Positions 49,120 to 58,618 of a DNA stretch of 64,000 nt are shown in pieces. The DNA is from Micromonospora sp. NBC_00389 (GTDB taxonomy: Bacteria > Actinomycetota > Actinomycetes > Mycobacteriales > Micromonosporaceae), in contig NZ_CP107947.1 of assembly GCF_036059255.1 (NCBI RefSeq), positions 6,820,001-6,884,000 on the forward strand. The letters are read 5' to 3'. The translations under genes and the position numbers were made by a program. The notes beneath the pieces were generated by a model. That model was not told where the DNA came from. It did not search any database and saw only the letters and a program-made list of their open reading frames with translations. Every line of letters starts with the position of its first letter. The stretch's first letter is position 1.

Positions 49120-50175
49120 GCGCTCGGTCACACCGGAGTCATGCGCTGGAACCCGCCAGACAAGTGGGTGATCTCCAAGGAGATCACCCATCCACTCATC
49201 ATCGATGATCCAACCTTCGAACAGGCTCAGACGCTGCTCAAACGACACCGGCTGGGCCTGGACATCCCGCAACGGCAACGCCCCGCCCGTAACGCGTACG
49301 TCTTCCGTGGCCTGATTTACTGCGCCGCTTGCCAGCGCCGGATGCAAGGCCAGTACAACCACGGCGCCGCCTACTACCGCTGCCGCTTCCCCCAGGAATA
49401 CGCCCTCGCCAACGAAGTCTCGCATCCCCGCAACGTCTACCTCCGTGAGGACGCCCTCACCGACCCACTCGACACATGGCTCGCTACCGCGTTCGATCCC
49501 GACCGCCTTGAAAAGACGATCACCGTGATGGCAGATGCCCAGTTGGGGAAGCGGGCCTCCCCCGCCATCGCCGCCGCTCGCACGACCATCGCCGAGTGCG
49601 ACGCGAAACTTGAGCGCTACCGGGCAGCCCTCGACGCCGGAGCCGACCCCTCGGTCGTCAGCAGTTGGATAGCACAGACGCAGGCCGAACGAACACGGGC
49701 CGAAACCGATCTGCACACGCCGGACTCCGCCGCACCACGCCGGATGACCCAGGAAGAGATCACCACGCTGGTCCAAGCACTCGGGCACATCGTCACAGTG
49801 CTCCACGATGCGGACCCCGCCGACAAGGCCGAGGTCTACCGACAGCTCGGCCTGCGGCTGACATACCATCCGCAAACGCAAACGGTGCACGCTAAAGCTG
49901 ATCTCAGCGCGCACCGTGGGCCTATGGGTCGTGTCCGAGGGGCGACACGGACCGAAGCCCCACCGCCGATTACTATCGGCAAGACTTTGCGGCTCAGCCG
50001 ACTCTAGCTACTCGGTGACCTCTTCGGGGGCCGCCGGAGCGCTCGCGCCGGCGGCCTGGAATGCGTCCGCAGTTGCCGGCCCGCAGGCCGTAACTCCGGC
50101 AAGGCTCGCGGTGGCCACCGCGGCGGGAACGAGGCCCATGCGCCCGATGCGGGTGCGCGGTCGGCCAGTCGGGGT

Positions 50176-51108
50176 GTGCTCTGCACGCTGGTTGCCCTCC
50201 CCCTGGTCAGTCGCCGCGACGGTACCGATCAAATAAGGGCTCGTGGGGGCATCTGGTCGGTAGGCCCGTCGGTACCCCGCCCGCGCCCGCCGTCCCCGAC
50301 CGGAACCCACCACGGGGCACCGCCCCGGTCCGCCCCGCCGTATCCTGCGCCGGTTCCGTACCTCTGCCCGATTACGACCCGTCCCCGCTCCCACCCCCGC
50401 GCATACGCGACGCTGGCGCCCCTCAGGGTGGTGGCTGGGTTCGCGGCCACACTGCTGCTCGCCGGCTGCGGGATCCTCGCCGGGTCCCGCCCCGCCGCCG
50501 CGCTGCGGTTCCAGATCGCGGCCGACACGGGGGACGGGTACATGAACCAGGTGCTCACGATCTTCAACGACGGCCCCCAGGTGCTCGCCCCGACGCTGGA
50601 GTTCACGGCGCTGGACGCCGCCCGGACCCCACTCTCGAACGTGGAGGTCGCCACGGTCTACGGCAGTGACCGGGGCCGGCTGGTCGTCCCACCAGCCGGC
50701 GGCATCGACGTGCTGGTCTTCACGGGCGGGGCAGCCCAATTGGCAGAGGATGTGGCCGTCTCGGTGCGCACCACGGAGACGGTGAAGGCCCCCGCCGTCG
50801 ACGTAGACCCGGTCGTCACCCCAGTAGACGAATCCGGCCGCGTGCCCGACCGCAGCAGCCGGTTCACCGCCGTGTCGGTGCGCAACGACGACAGCGACCA
50901 AATGAGCGTCCGGCTGGTGTACATCATCTGGACCGAGCCGGAGGGAAACCAGCGGCAGCAGGCCGAGCGGGTGGTACCGGTCGGCGACCTGATCGTCGTA
51001 CCGCCCAAGCAGACCACTCTGGTTCCGGTGGCCGGGGAGGCGCGGACCGCCGTGGCGGGTGCGGCAGGACTCCTCCCGACCAGTATCAAGGCGTACCTCT
51101 CCCGGTAG
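50176..51108 (+). CDS. Putative lipoprotein with Pro-rich leader
   Basis: About 310 residues if the ATG at 50176 is used; the true start may be further in. A Pro/Arg/Ser-rich N-terminal stretch precedes a hydrophobic segment ending in a lipobox (TLLLAGCG) near residue 98. The C-terminal about 200 residues form strand-rich, Val/Asp/Pro-containing sequence (VLTIFNDGPQVL, VAVSVRTTETV, DQMSVRLVYIIWTEPEG, DLIVVPPKQTTLVPV) that looks like one or two Ig-like extracellular domains. If the long leader is real, this is a type II-like membrane protein rather than a classical lipoprotein. Opposite-strand frames also run through this area, but the lipobox and strand pattern favour this one. Function unknown. 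Confidence 0.6.
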   Translation: MLCTLVALPLVSRRDGTDQIRARGGIWSVGPSVPRPRPPSPTGTHHGAPPRSAPPYPAPVPYLCPITTRPRSHPRAYATLAPLRVVAGFAATLLLAGCGILAGSRPAAALRFQIAADTGDGYMNQVLTIFNDGPQVLAPTLEFTALDAARTPLSNVEVATVYGSDRGRLVVPPAGGIDVLVFTGGAAQLAEDVAVSVRTTETVKAPAVDVDPVVTPVDESGRVPDRSSRFTAVSVRNDDSDQMSVRLVYIIWTEPEGNQRQQAERVVPVGDLIVVPPKQTTLVPVAGEARTAVAGAAGLLPTSIKAYLSR

Positions 51109-51184
51109 CCCGCACGTCTCGCGGTCCGGCCGCCGCTTAGGGCATGGACCGACGGTTCCCCGGGCGGTGCTGCGCCGGCTGCTA

Positions 51185-52072
51185 AGGGACGTCTCGTAAC
51201 CCCGGTGTCTGTCCGTTGAGGACGGTCGGTCAGGATGCCTGGGTGCAGGTGATCACCGCGGCCCGCCCGGAGTGGATCTTTCCGTTCACGGGGCTGCAGC
51301 CCGCCCAGTTCCGCAAGCTGGTCCGCGTGGTCGCCGAGCGTGGCGGTGACGGCATCGCCGATGGCCGGCCGGGCCGGCAGTGGGCCTTGGACCTTCCCGA
51401 TCGGGTGTTGCTGGTGGCCACCTACTGGCGCACGAACCTGACGATGCGCCAGATCGGGCCGCTGTTCGGGGTGTCGCACTCGGCCGCGCACCGGGTCATC
51501 GACACTCTCGGCCCGTTGCTGGCCCTCGCGCCGGTGCTGCGGCGGCCGGTCGAGCAGATCGCCATCGTCGACGGCACCCTGATTCCCACCCGCGATCACC
51601 GGCTGGCCGCCCGCAGCAAGAACTACCGGTACTCGACGAACCTGCAGGTCGCCATCGACGCCAGCACCCGCCTGGTCATCGCCGTCGGCGACCCACAGCC
51701 GGGCAACCGCAACGACACGATCGTCTACCGCACCAGCGGCATCGAGGAGAAACTCGCCGGGCGGCCGGTGATGGCCGACGGCGGCTACCGCGGCAACCCC
51801 GAGGTGATCATCCCGTACCGCAAGCCCGCCGACGGCGGTGACCTGCCGGCCTGGAAAGAAGCCCTCAACGTCGAACACCGGAGGGTCCGTGCAGGGGTCG
51901 AACACGCCCTGGCCAGGATGAAGTGCTTCAAGATCCTGCGTGACTACCGCCGCGCCGCTCACACATTGGCCGACGCCGCTTCCGGCATCGCCAACCTCCA
52001 CAACATCATCCTCGCCGGCTGATCGCCGGTCTGGCGCCGGGCAACACCTTCACCCAGTTACGAGACGTCCCT
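51185..52072 (+). mobile_element. IS5-family insertion sequence, 888 bp, complete
   Basis: Perfect 16-bp terminal inverted repeats AGGGACGTCTCGTAAC at 51185-51200 and its reverse complement at 52057-52072, flanked by a TA on each side, as expected for TA-targeting IS5 relatives. It contains a single full transposase gene. Confidence 0.92.
51216..52022 (+). CDS. IS5-family (DDE_Tnp_4) transposase
   Basis: 268 residues. HTH region MRQIGPLFGVSHSAAHRVI; first catalytic Asp in IAIVDGTLIPTRDH; YSTNLQVAIDASTRLVIAVGDPQPGNRNDT is the strand with the downstream GD (read as NLQVAIDAS and GDPQPGNRND); second Asp in PVMADGGYRG; catalytic Glu in RRVRAGVEHALARMKCF. Intact, with matching element ends, so potentially active. 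Confidence 0.92.
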   Translation: MRTVGQDAWVQVITAARPEWIFPFTGLQPAQFRKLVRVVAERGGDGIADGRPGRQWALDLPDRVLLVATYWRTNLTMRQIGPLFGVSHSAAHRVIDTLGPLLALAPVLRRPVEQIAIVDGTLIPTRDHRLAARSKNYRYSTNLQVAIDASTRLVIAVGDPQPGNRNDTIVYRTSGIEEKLAGRPVMADGGYRGNPEVIIPYRKPADGGDLPAWKEALNVEHRRVRAGVEHALARMKCFKILRDYRRAAHTLADAASGIANLHNIILAG

Positions 52073-52437
52073 TAGGCGGCAAGTACGCCGAGCACTTAGG
52101 CGAGATGAGAGAGGCGGGCGGAGGGGCTTGGCCCGTCCGGCCGGGGCCTTCCGGCCTCCGGTGTGCAGGCGGTTGGCGTAGACGTACTCACCCACCGCGT
52201 TGACGGACGAGCACCACGCCAGCGAGGCGCTGCTGGGCGATGCGGGCACCGGTCTGCAGAAGCCCCTGGCTAGGCCCGCTGTTGGACCTCCGGTGGCACA
52301 TACCGCCCGTCGTCGAGGCTCCCCCGGTCGGACTGGTCCCGCCGCGGGGCTCCGTGGCCACTGAGCGCTTCGTGCCCGCCGAAGTGGTCACCGAGCAGGA
52401 GACCCTGGTCGATGGTTGCCGACGAGATTGGCGCCGG
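52073..52437. other. Gap between the IS5 element and the esterase
   Basis: 365 bp without a gene I can support. Short frames on both strands have no family-like motifs. It may be degenerate sequence left by earlier insertions. Confidence 0.35.
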
Positions 52438-53367
52438 TTACCTGACTGGGTTAAGGCCGCGTCGGAGCGCATCGACTGTTTCGGCGGCCTGGCGCCGGGA
52501 TACGGCCGCGCCCGTGATGGTGGCCGATCGGTGGAAGGTGCCGGGGAACAGGTGCAGCTCAACCGACACGCCGGCATTCAGCAGGCCGGATGCGTAGGCC
52601 AAGCCCTCGTCACGCAGCGGGTCATTCTCGTAAACCGATACGTACGCCGGGGGGAGGCCGGAGAGATCGTCGGCGCGGGCCGGTGCCGCGTAGGGAGGAA
52701 CGACCCCGTCACGCCCCCCCAGGTAGTGCCGCCAGCTCAGCACCGCATCACCATGGTTCCACAGCGGGGTGTCGCCGAACGTACGCATCGAGGTTGTGTC
52801 CAGCCGGTCATCAACCTCGGGGGCGTCGAGCAGCTGGAAGCACAGAGGTGGTCCGCCGCGGTCGCGGGTGAGCAGCGTCAGTGCTGCGGCGAGGCCGCCG
52901 CCGGCGCTCATGCCGTACACGCCGATCCGTGCGGCATCGACGCCGAGTCCATCGTTTTCGGAGGCGATCCAGCGCAACACGGCCTCACAGTCATGCAGGG
53001 CAGCCGGGTACGGATGCTCAGGGGCCAGCCGGTAGCCGACCCCCACGACGACTGCGTGAACTTGGGTGCACAAGTCCATGGCCTGTGCGGTGACCGTCTC
53101 CAGGTCGCCCATAACGAATCCGCCGCCATGCAGCAGGAGCAGAGCGGGAAGTGGGCCAGTGACGTTGGGCGGCGTGCAGACCCTGACTGGCACGCAGTTG
53201 CCATCCATACCAAGCACCTCGTGGTCGGCAACGATGACCTCGCCCCGTGGGGGCCGTTGCGCGCCCGCAGCGAGCTCCCGCATCCGGGCGCGGGCCCCGG
53301 CGAGGTCGTGGATGTGCAGGTCCGGCAGCGTGGGCAGGGCTGCTGCCAGCTCGGGATCCAGGTACAC
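52438..53367 (-). CDS. Alpha/beta hydrolase, hormone-sensitive-lipase-like esterase
   Basis: 309 residues from GTG 53367, which gives the family's usual N-terminus (VYLDPELAAALPTLP) and has GGGGG upstream. ATG 53463 with a GAGGA site would add 32 residues. The HSL oxyanion motif HGGGFVMGD, the nucleophile elbow GMSAGG, VGYRLAPEHPYPAAL between them, the catalytic Asp in YENDPLRDEG and the His in FPGTFHRS are all present. Expected reaction: hydrolysis of short-chain esters in the cytoplasm. It stands alone among mobile elements; no neighbour suggests a specific substrate. Confidence 0.9.
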   Translation of the reverse strand: MYLDPELAAALPTLPDLHIHDLAGARARMRELAAGAQRPPRGEVIVADHEVLGMDGNCVPVRVCTPPNVTGPLPALLLLHGGGFVMGDLETVTAQAMDLCTQVHAVVVGVGYRLAPEHPYPAALHDCEAVLRWIASENDGLGVDAARIGVYGMSAGGGLAAALTLLTRDRGGPPLCFQLLDAPEVDDRLDTTSMRTFGDTPLWNHGDAVLSWRHYLGGRDGVVPPYAAPARADDLSGLPPAYVSVYENDPLRDEGLAYASGLLNAGVSVELHLFPGTFHRSATITGAAVSRRQAAETVDALRRGLNPVR

Positions 53368-53711
53368 GCTGCGACCCCCTTGCCAACTGGTGACAGCGTC
53401 CTCCCGGGCAACCCGGCCCTGCCACTGCCGTTGACGTTCCTGGCGCAGAGAGGGACCAGGCATCGGTCCTCGCGCAGATCGGACTGCTCACGCTGAACCA
53501 GCTTCCAGCCCTGAGCCGTGGTCAAGCGTACGTTCTCACCGACGACACCAGCAGGCTGAACCACCTGATCCAGTCACCAGCGCACTGAACGCCCGTCAGT
53601 CGCCGTAGACCGCGCTGCCACGCGCTGATCCTTCTTCTCTGCTGGCAATGTACCAAGTAGGCCACGCGCCACGAGCTGTATCCCGGTACGTATTCAGCTT
53701 GAGACAGACCG

Positions 53712-53840
53712 CCGCGGATCTTCGAGCCGTTCTTCACCACCAAGCCGGTCGGCGAGGAACCGGCCTCGGGCTGGACATCTCCTACCGGATCGTCGTCAAC
53801 AAGCACCACGGGGACATCCGGGTGCAGTCCGAGCCGGGGG
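53712..53840 (+). pseudogene. Histidine kinase ATPase-domain fragment
   Basis: PRIFEPFFTTKPVG in one frame continues as GTGLGLDISYRIVVNKHHGD and VQSEPG in the next, after a one-base deletion near 53757. This is the F-box/G2-box end of an HATPase_c domain. All other kinase parts are absent, and the fragment abuts the left inverted repeat of the IS6-like element. Confidence 0.75.
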
Positions 53841-54670
53841 GCTGTTGCGTTGCCTGTGTCCGGGGACCGAGGCAGGCTTGACCGGTGAGGCTATCGAGCC
53901 GTCGTCGCCCCTGGTTGCCGCCGAAGTCGGCGTTCACCGGATTCCGTTTCCCGTCCGAGGTGATCGTCATCGCGGTCCGCTGGTACCTGCGCTGCAACCT
54001 CTCCTACCGAGACGTGGAAGAACTGCTCACCGAACGGCGGTGTCGAGGTCGATCACGTCACCGTGTTTCGGTGGGTACAACGGTTCACCCCGCTGTTGGC
54101 CGATGCCGCCCGGTTCGCCCGCCACTCACCGGGTGACCGGGTGGTTCGTCGACGAGACCTACATCAAGGTCAACGGTGTGTGGCGTTACGTCTACCGGGC
54201 GGTCGACCAGCACGGGCAGGTGATTGACGTGCTGGTCTCGGCTCGCCGGGGTGCCGTCACGGCCCGGCAATTCTTTCTGCGGGCGCTGCGGGTGCTGAAG
54301 GTGAGGGCGAGGCCTACCGAGGTCGTTACCGACGCCGCCCCGGTCTACCCCGCCGTGCTCGATGAACTCGTCCCCTCGGCCTGGCATCATGTCGAGCGGC
54401 ACGCCAACAATCCGATTGAGGCCGATCACAGCCAGCTCAAACATCGGCTACGACCCATGCGCGGGCTCCGGACCGACCAGACCGCACAGCTGATCATCGC
54501 CGGACATGCGTCCATCCAGAATCTGCGCCGCGGACACTACGAACTCGGACTCGACGCATCCCCCGAACTTCGCTGTCGCCACGGCGTTCAGCGAACTCGC
54601 CCGGGTGCACTGACCGCAGACCCCGACCCCGGCCTGACGCGTCTCCCGATCAGGCAACGCAACGGCACCC
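53837..54670 (+). mobile_element. IS6-family (IS26-like) element with frameshifted transposase
   Basis: Ends form an imperfect inverted repeat of about 20 bp: the left one contains TGTTGCGTTGCCTG and the right one is its near complement. The transposase is readable only across frames: FRFPSEVIVIAVRWYLRCNLSYRDVEELLTER, split by a one-base insertion at about 54040; a short out-of-frame part with VFRWVQRFTPLL; and, after another insertion near 54136, WFVDETYIKVNGVWRYVYRAV, VVTDAAPVYPAVLDEL and NNPIEADHSQLKHRLRPMRG with the DDE residues. Two frameshifts make it inactive unless programmed shifting occurs. It lies between kinase and MFS fragments. Confidence 0.8.
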
Positions 54671-54700
54671 TACAACTCACGCCCAGATGACCGCATCAGC

Positions 54701-54871
54701 CTGTCATACCCGGGCTGGGTCGCCGAACAGTTCGGCGCTCGATCGACCTTCCTCCTCGGCGGCGGCGTGTCGCTCATCGTAGGTCTCGTGGCCCTCACAC
54801 TGCTGTTCAAGACTCCCCCTCTCTACCGCGCCAGCCTCGTCCTCATCGCCGCCATCATCTGGCTTCCATGA
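54701..54871 (+). pseudogene. C-terminal fragment of an MFS transporter
   Basis: One frame reads YPGWVAEQFGARSTFLLGGG, VSLIVGLVALTLLFKTP and YRASLVLIAAIIWLP to a stop at 54869: a loop plus a final hydrophobic helix of the kind at the C-terminus of major facilitator transporters. Nothing of the first ten helices remains. Confidence 0.5.
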
Positions 54872-54898
54872 TCGGCAGGACACGCCCTAGCTTGATCT

Positions 54899-56368
54899 TT
54901 AACCTGTGCGGCGTGGCCTCGGGTTATTCGAGTTCTTCGTTTTCTTCGTGTCACCTTTCGGTTTTGTGCTGGTGGCGGCGGTGACGATGTGGACGTCGTG
55001 GCGGGCTGCCGGGTGGCGGTTGCGTAGTCCGGGTGGTCGGCCGGGTCCTGGCCGGGAGGGTTTCGGTGCGCAGGCGGGATTGCCGGCTTTGCTGCATAGG
55101 TGCCGAAACCCTCGCCGGACGCGGGCGGGCGTGAGTCGCTCGGGCGGGGCTGGGCGTTCCCAGGGCCGACGCAGGTCGGCGACGGCGCCTCGGGCGAGGC
55201 GCAGCTGGGTGTAGGCGGCCAACACGAGCCAGGTCCAGCGGTCGGCGGCGTGCGGGTCGCGCAGTTTCGGGCTGGTCCAGCCGAGGGTTTGCTTGAGCAT
55301 GCGGAAGGTGTGCTCGATGTCGAACCGGCGCAGGAACGCCTGCCAGAGCAGGTCGGTCTCGGCGGTGGTGGCTTCCGGCTGCGACCACCAGAGCCAGACC
55401 GGTTTCGCGCTCGCACCCGATGGCAGCCGGTCGACCTGCAGCAGGATGACGGTGCCCTCGATGATCGGCAGCGTTGCGGTGTGGCTGGTCCAGGCGGTGC
55501 GATGGGTCAACCGTGGGTGCAGCCGGTTCCATGCCCGGGCGGTCGCGGTGCCGTAGAGGCGGGTCGGCGTCGTGGTGGCTGAGTCCGGGTCGCCCCAGCT
55601 GGCGGGATCGCCGAAGATGAACTCGCCGCCGTGCCGTGGCGGGCGGCCGTTGCCGGTTCGTTCCAGCGGTGCGCGCCTGCGCAGGACCCGGTCGGAGCGC
55701 ATCCGCACCAGCAGTTGCACCGGCAGGTCAGCGAGCAGGAACGCCAGTCGGGGACCGTCGTAGCCGGCGTCCGCGACGATCCAGATGTCCGGATCGCCCG
55801 GGCGCCACTGCCCGGCCGTGATCAGCCGCTGCACTACCTCCCGTAACTGGCCGGCGGTGACCGAGGCGATGTCGTCGCCTGGCGTCAGCCGCCGGGCGTC
55901 CAACGGCGCAGTCCACGAACTGCGGCCGGTCTCCAAAGCCGTGACCAGCGAGTACGGCCAGCCCGGAATCATGATGTGAGTGTCCTTGCCACGCCCGTAG
56001 GTGTGACACAGCACCCGCTGCGGCGAGGTGTGCGCCTCCGGGCGCAGCCAACACGTCACGTCCACCGCCAGGACGATCCGCCCGTCCGCGGCGCGCGGCA
56101 CCGGCACCGAGGCGAGGGCGGTCCGCAGCCGGTCGACGTCGAGGCGGCCACGGTTCAACGCCGCATACAGCGAGCCGTGCCCCCGCCGATGCTCACCGAC
56201 CAGCGACAACTCCACCAGCGAACGCACCGGCGCGTCACCGCACAACAGGGCGTCCGTCAGCTCGAACAACGCATCGCCACGAGCGGTGAGGCAGCGGTGG
56301 AACTCGCGCCGGAACACCGTCAGCCGCCCGACCGCACCGGCCGGGTCGGCGTCATGCACACTGATCAT
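54899..56368 (-). CDS. Transposase of an IS701-like group (about 490 aa)
   Basis: 489 residues from ATG 56368. Features are an N-terminal helical domain; IVLAVDVTCWLRPEA with a first Asp; YGRGKDTHIMIPGWPYSLV; IWIVADAGYDGPRLAFLL with the second Asp; and RRFDIEHTFRMLKQTLGW with the Glu of the DDE triad. The C-terminus is Lys/Arg/Pro-rich. The frame is intact. CTAG occurs on both sides of the probable element (54887-54890 and 56399-56402), consistent with the YTAG target of IS701 relatives; the element ends themselves did not align convincingly as inverted repeats. It inserted just after the MFS fragment. Confidence 0.85.
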   Translation of the reverse strand: MISVHDADPAGAVGRLTVFRREFHRCLTARGDALFELTDALLCGDAPVRSLVELSLVGEHRRGHGSLYAALNRGRLDVDRLRTALASVPVPRAADGRIVLAVDVTCWLRPEAHTSPQRVLCHTYGRGKDTHIMIPGWPYSLVTALETGRSSWTAPLDARRLTPGDDIASVTAGQLREVVQRLITAGQWRPGDPDIWIVADAGYDGPRLAFLLADLPVQLLVRMRSDRVLRRRAPLERTGNGRPPRHGGEFIFGDPASWGDPDSATTTPTRLYGTATARAWNRLHPRLTHRTAWTSHTATLPIIEGTVILLQVDRLPSGASAKPVWLWWSQPEATTAETDLLWQAFLRRFDIEHTFRMLKQTLGWTSPKLRDPHAADRWTWLVLAAYTQLRLARGAVADLRRPWERPAPPERLTPARVRRGFRHLCSKAGNPACAPKPSRPGPGRPPGLRNRHPAARHDVHIVTAATSTKPKGDTKKTKNSNNPRPRRTG

Positions 56369-56402
56369 CAGACAGCCCTTGATTCTTGATCTTCTTCCCT
56401 AG

Positions 56403-57808
56403 TACTCCAACGTCACTTGGCTTTGGCGTTGGGCGTGGCGCGGGCATGAAGACGGCCACCGCGTTGATCATCGATGGTTTGTGAAGACAACCGAAGATCG
56501 TGCGGTGGCCGCGGGCCCCAGCGTAAACCCCGCCGGGTGGCAGGTCATCCTGGACGAGGCGGTGACGCGTGTCGCTGACCGGTTCGTACGGGCAGAGCCC
56601 CGTCGGACCGCTGGGCAGTTCGTGGAAGGACTGCTGTCGGCTGTGGAACGCAAGACCTGCTGGACCCTCGCGGAACGGGCAGGCCACGCTGATCCGCAGG
56701 CGATGCAGCGGCTGCTGCGCACGGCGGTGTGGGACGCCGACGCCGTCCGTGACGACGTTCGGGCCTGGCTGATCGATCAGCTCGGGCACCCCAACGCGGT
56801 GCTGGCCTGCGATGAGAGCGGGTTCTTGAAGAAGGGCCTGTGCTCGGTCGGGGTGCAGCGGCAGTACACGGGCACCGCCGGTCGTGTCGAGAACAGCCAG
56901 GTCGGGGTGTTCCTCGCCTACGTCTCGCCTCTCGGGCGGGCGATGATCGACCGCCGGCTCTACCTACCCGAGACGACCTGGTGCGACCGGCCTGAGCGTC
57001 TCACCGCCGCCGGCGTCCCCGACCAGGTCGGGTTCGCCACGAAGCCGGCCCTGGCCCGGCAGATGATCGCCGCCGCGGTGGACGCCGAAATCCCGTTCGC
57101 GTGGGTGACCGGCGACGAGGTCTACGGCGCCGACCCCGGCCTGCGCGCTGACCTCGAACACTGTGGGATCGGTTACGCGCTGGCCGTCGGCTGCGACCGA
57201 CGCGTGGCGGTCAACGACGGCCGCACCCTCATCCGCGTCGACGACCTCGCCGAGCGGATACCCACCCGCGAATGGCAGCCCCACAGCTGCGGGCCGGGCG
57301 CGAAAGGACCCCGCGACTACCTGTGGGCCTGGATCACCACGGCCACCCAACCTGGTGAGCACCGGTGGCTGCTCATCCGCCGCAACCGCACCACCGGCGA
57401 ACTGGCCTTCTACCTGTGCTGGTCACCCCGCCCCGTGCCGCTGCACACCCTCGTGACCGTCGCCGGCTCCCGCTGGAGCATCGAGGAGCTGTTCCAGACC
57501 GGCAAAGGCCAGGTCGGCCTGGACCACTACCAGGTCCGCAGTTGGACCGGCTGGCACCGATTCATCACCCTGGCCATGCTCGCCCTGGCCATCCTGACCA
57601 TCCTCGCCTGTCGCCCAACAGCCCGACACCGACCCGAAGATCATCGCGTTGACCGTCGCCGAGATCCGCCGACTCCTCAACGCCTTCGTCCTCGCCACAT
57701 CGCTCCCGCCAGAGCACACCCTGCACTGGTCGATCTGGCGACGAACATCCCAAGCCCGCGCCCGCCGATCCCACTACCAACGCAGACAGGCCAAATGACG
57801 TTGGAGTA
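56403..57808 (+). mobile_element. IS701-family insertion sequence with frameshifted transposase
   Basis: Inverted terminal repeats TACTCCAACGTCA (56403-56415) and TGACGTTGGAGTA (57796-57808), flanked by CTAG and TTAG, matching the YTAG target preference of this family. It lies immediately beside the preceding transposase element, sharing the CTAG. Confidence 0.85.
56481..57797 (+). pseudogene. IS701-family transposase, C-terminus frameshifted
   Basis: Reads well from the start (ERKTCWTLAERAGHADPQAMQRLL, here ERKTCWTLAERAGH and DPQAMQRLL; VLACDESGFLKKG with first Asp; VTGDEVYGADPGLR with second Asp; GSRWSIEELFQTGKGQVGLDHYQ with Glu). Near 57607 the frame shifts. The continuation typical of the family (QQPDTDPKIIALTVAEIRRLL, then SLPPEHTLHWSIWRRTSQARA, HYQRRQAK) is in another frame, while the original frame runs into low-complexity residues to 57812. 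The catalytic residues are all before the shift, so partial activity cannot be excluded. Confidence 0.8.
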
Positions 57809-57812
57809 TTAG

Positions 57813-58043
57813 AGGCCCAGGTCAGACCAATGGCGGGGTTTTGGAACCCCACAGGCCCCCACGGCCCCGGCGTGTTCGCGATTTGTCCGGTTCATTGGGG
57901 TTGGTGGTCAGGGTTGGCGGAGGCGTGCCATGGACGGGTCGGAGTCGGGACTTCACGACTGACCTGTGTGGAGGGCTTGACGAGACGAGCACGGTTCCGT
58001 GATGGTCGGGGGTCTCTGAGGCCACTCGATCACCGGAGGAGCC
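57813..58043. other. Intergenic interval between IS701 and ISAs1 fragment
   Basis: About 230 bp with no supported gene. The last part (about 57950-58040) is probably the 5' end of the ISAs1 relative whose transposase fragment follows. Confidence 0.35.
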
Positions 58044-58310
58044 GTGCTCGCGTCTGCATCATCACCCGACACCGCCCTGCTTGACCAGCATGGCGATATC
58101 GACGCGGTCGGCGGGTTGCGGGAGCGTCTCGCGCTGGTCACCGACCCGCGTTCTCCACGGGGCCTGCGGCACTCGCTGATGTCGATCCTGCTGATCGTGG
58201 TCTGTGGGCTCGCCGCAGACAAAGACGGCTACACCGCGATCGAGGCGTGGGCCAACGACGCTCCCGCCGTCCTGCTCACCGTGTTGGGCGTGCGCTTGCT
58301 GAACCACTGA
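58044..58310 (+). pseudogene. N-terminal fragment of a different ISAs1-family transposase
   Basis: 88 residues starting at GTG 58044 with GGAGGAG upstream: LRERLALVTDPRSPRGLRHSL, ILLIVVCGLAADKDGYTAIEAW. This is the DDE_Tnp_1-associated N-domain, then an abrupt stop. It differs in sequence from the two intact ISAs1 copies. The catalytic domain is missing. Confidence 0.8.
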
Positions 58311-58329
58311 TCTGGCTGTGGCCTGGGCC

Positions 58330-58590
58330 TGCCTTCCGGTGGGCGTGCGGCCGATCCGCTGCAATCACCGGCTGGCGACCCTGCGCAGTTTCGCACGGCA
58401 CCTGCATACTCTCGATCCGGCCAACCAGATCCCGCCGGCCGACCTGCTGCCCGCCCGGCAGAACAGGATCACGCCCTACCTGTACTCGCCGGCCGACCTC
58501 ACCGCGTTGATGGACGCGGCCTCCGCCCTGACCCCACCGCTACGCGCCGCGCTCTATCGAACCCCCGCCGACCGTCGCCGTGGTCGGTGA
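58330..58590 (+). pseudogene. Tyrosine recombinase/integrase N-terminal fragment
   Basis: Contains RLATLRSFARHLHTLDPANQ, IPPADLLPARQNRITPYLYS and ADLTALMDAASALTPPLRAA, the core-binding end and start of the catalytic domain of XerC/D-like integrases common in actinobacterial plasmids. The R-H-R-Y residues are absent because the gene is cut at about 58565. It adjoins the ISAs1 fragment. Confidence 0.75.
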
Positions 58591-58618
58591 CGTCCTCTGG
58601 GTCGCCCTCGGCGAGCGG

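Larger units (their letters stand above)
47629..50007 (+). pseudogene. Serine recombinase 3' segment (copy 2), interrupted by ISAs1
   Basis: 47629-47753 and 49120-49965 together reproduce bases 9287-10247 of the recombinase at 8.6-10.2 kb, split by the ISAs1 insertion. It retains the recombinase domain end, the zinc ribbon (YCAACQRRM, YYRC) and the coiled coil, but not the catalytic domain. Downstream of the shared part the frame runs 14 more residues (PITIGKTLRLSRL) to a TAG at 50005. Which copy is ancestral cannot be told by eye. Non-functional. Confidence 0.85.

Noticed and set aside
25294..49129. A composite transposon made of the two ISAs1 copies carrying the Tc toxin genes
   Set aside because: Each copy has its own matching 10-bp target duplication on both sides, which shows two separate single-element insertions.
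50008..50901. Minus-strand protein frame ending AFQAAGASAPAAPEEVTE with a lipobox-like VTACG
   Set aside because: The C-terminal part looks protein-like, but most of the frame runs opposite the better-supported lipoprotein-like gene and has no domain; only a small remnant could be real.
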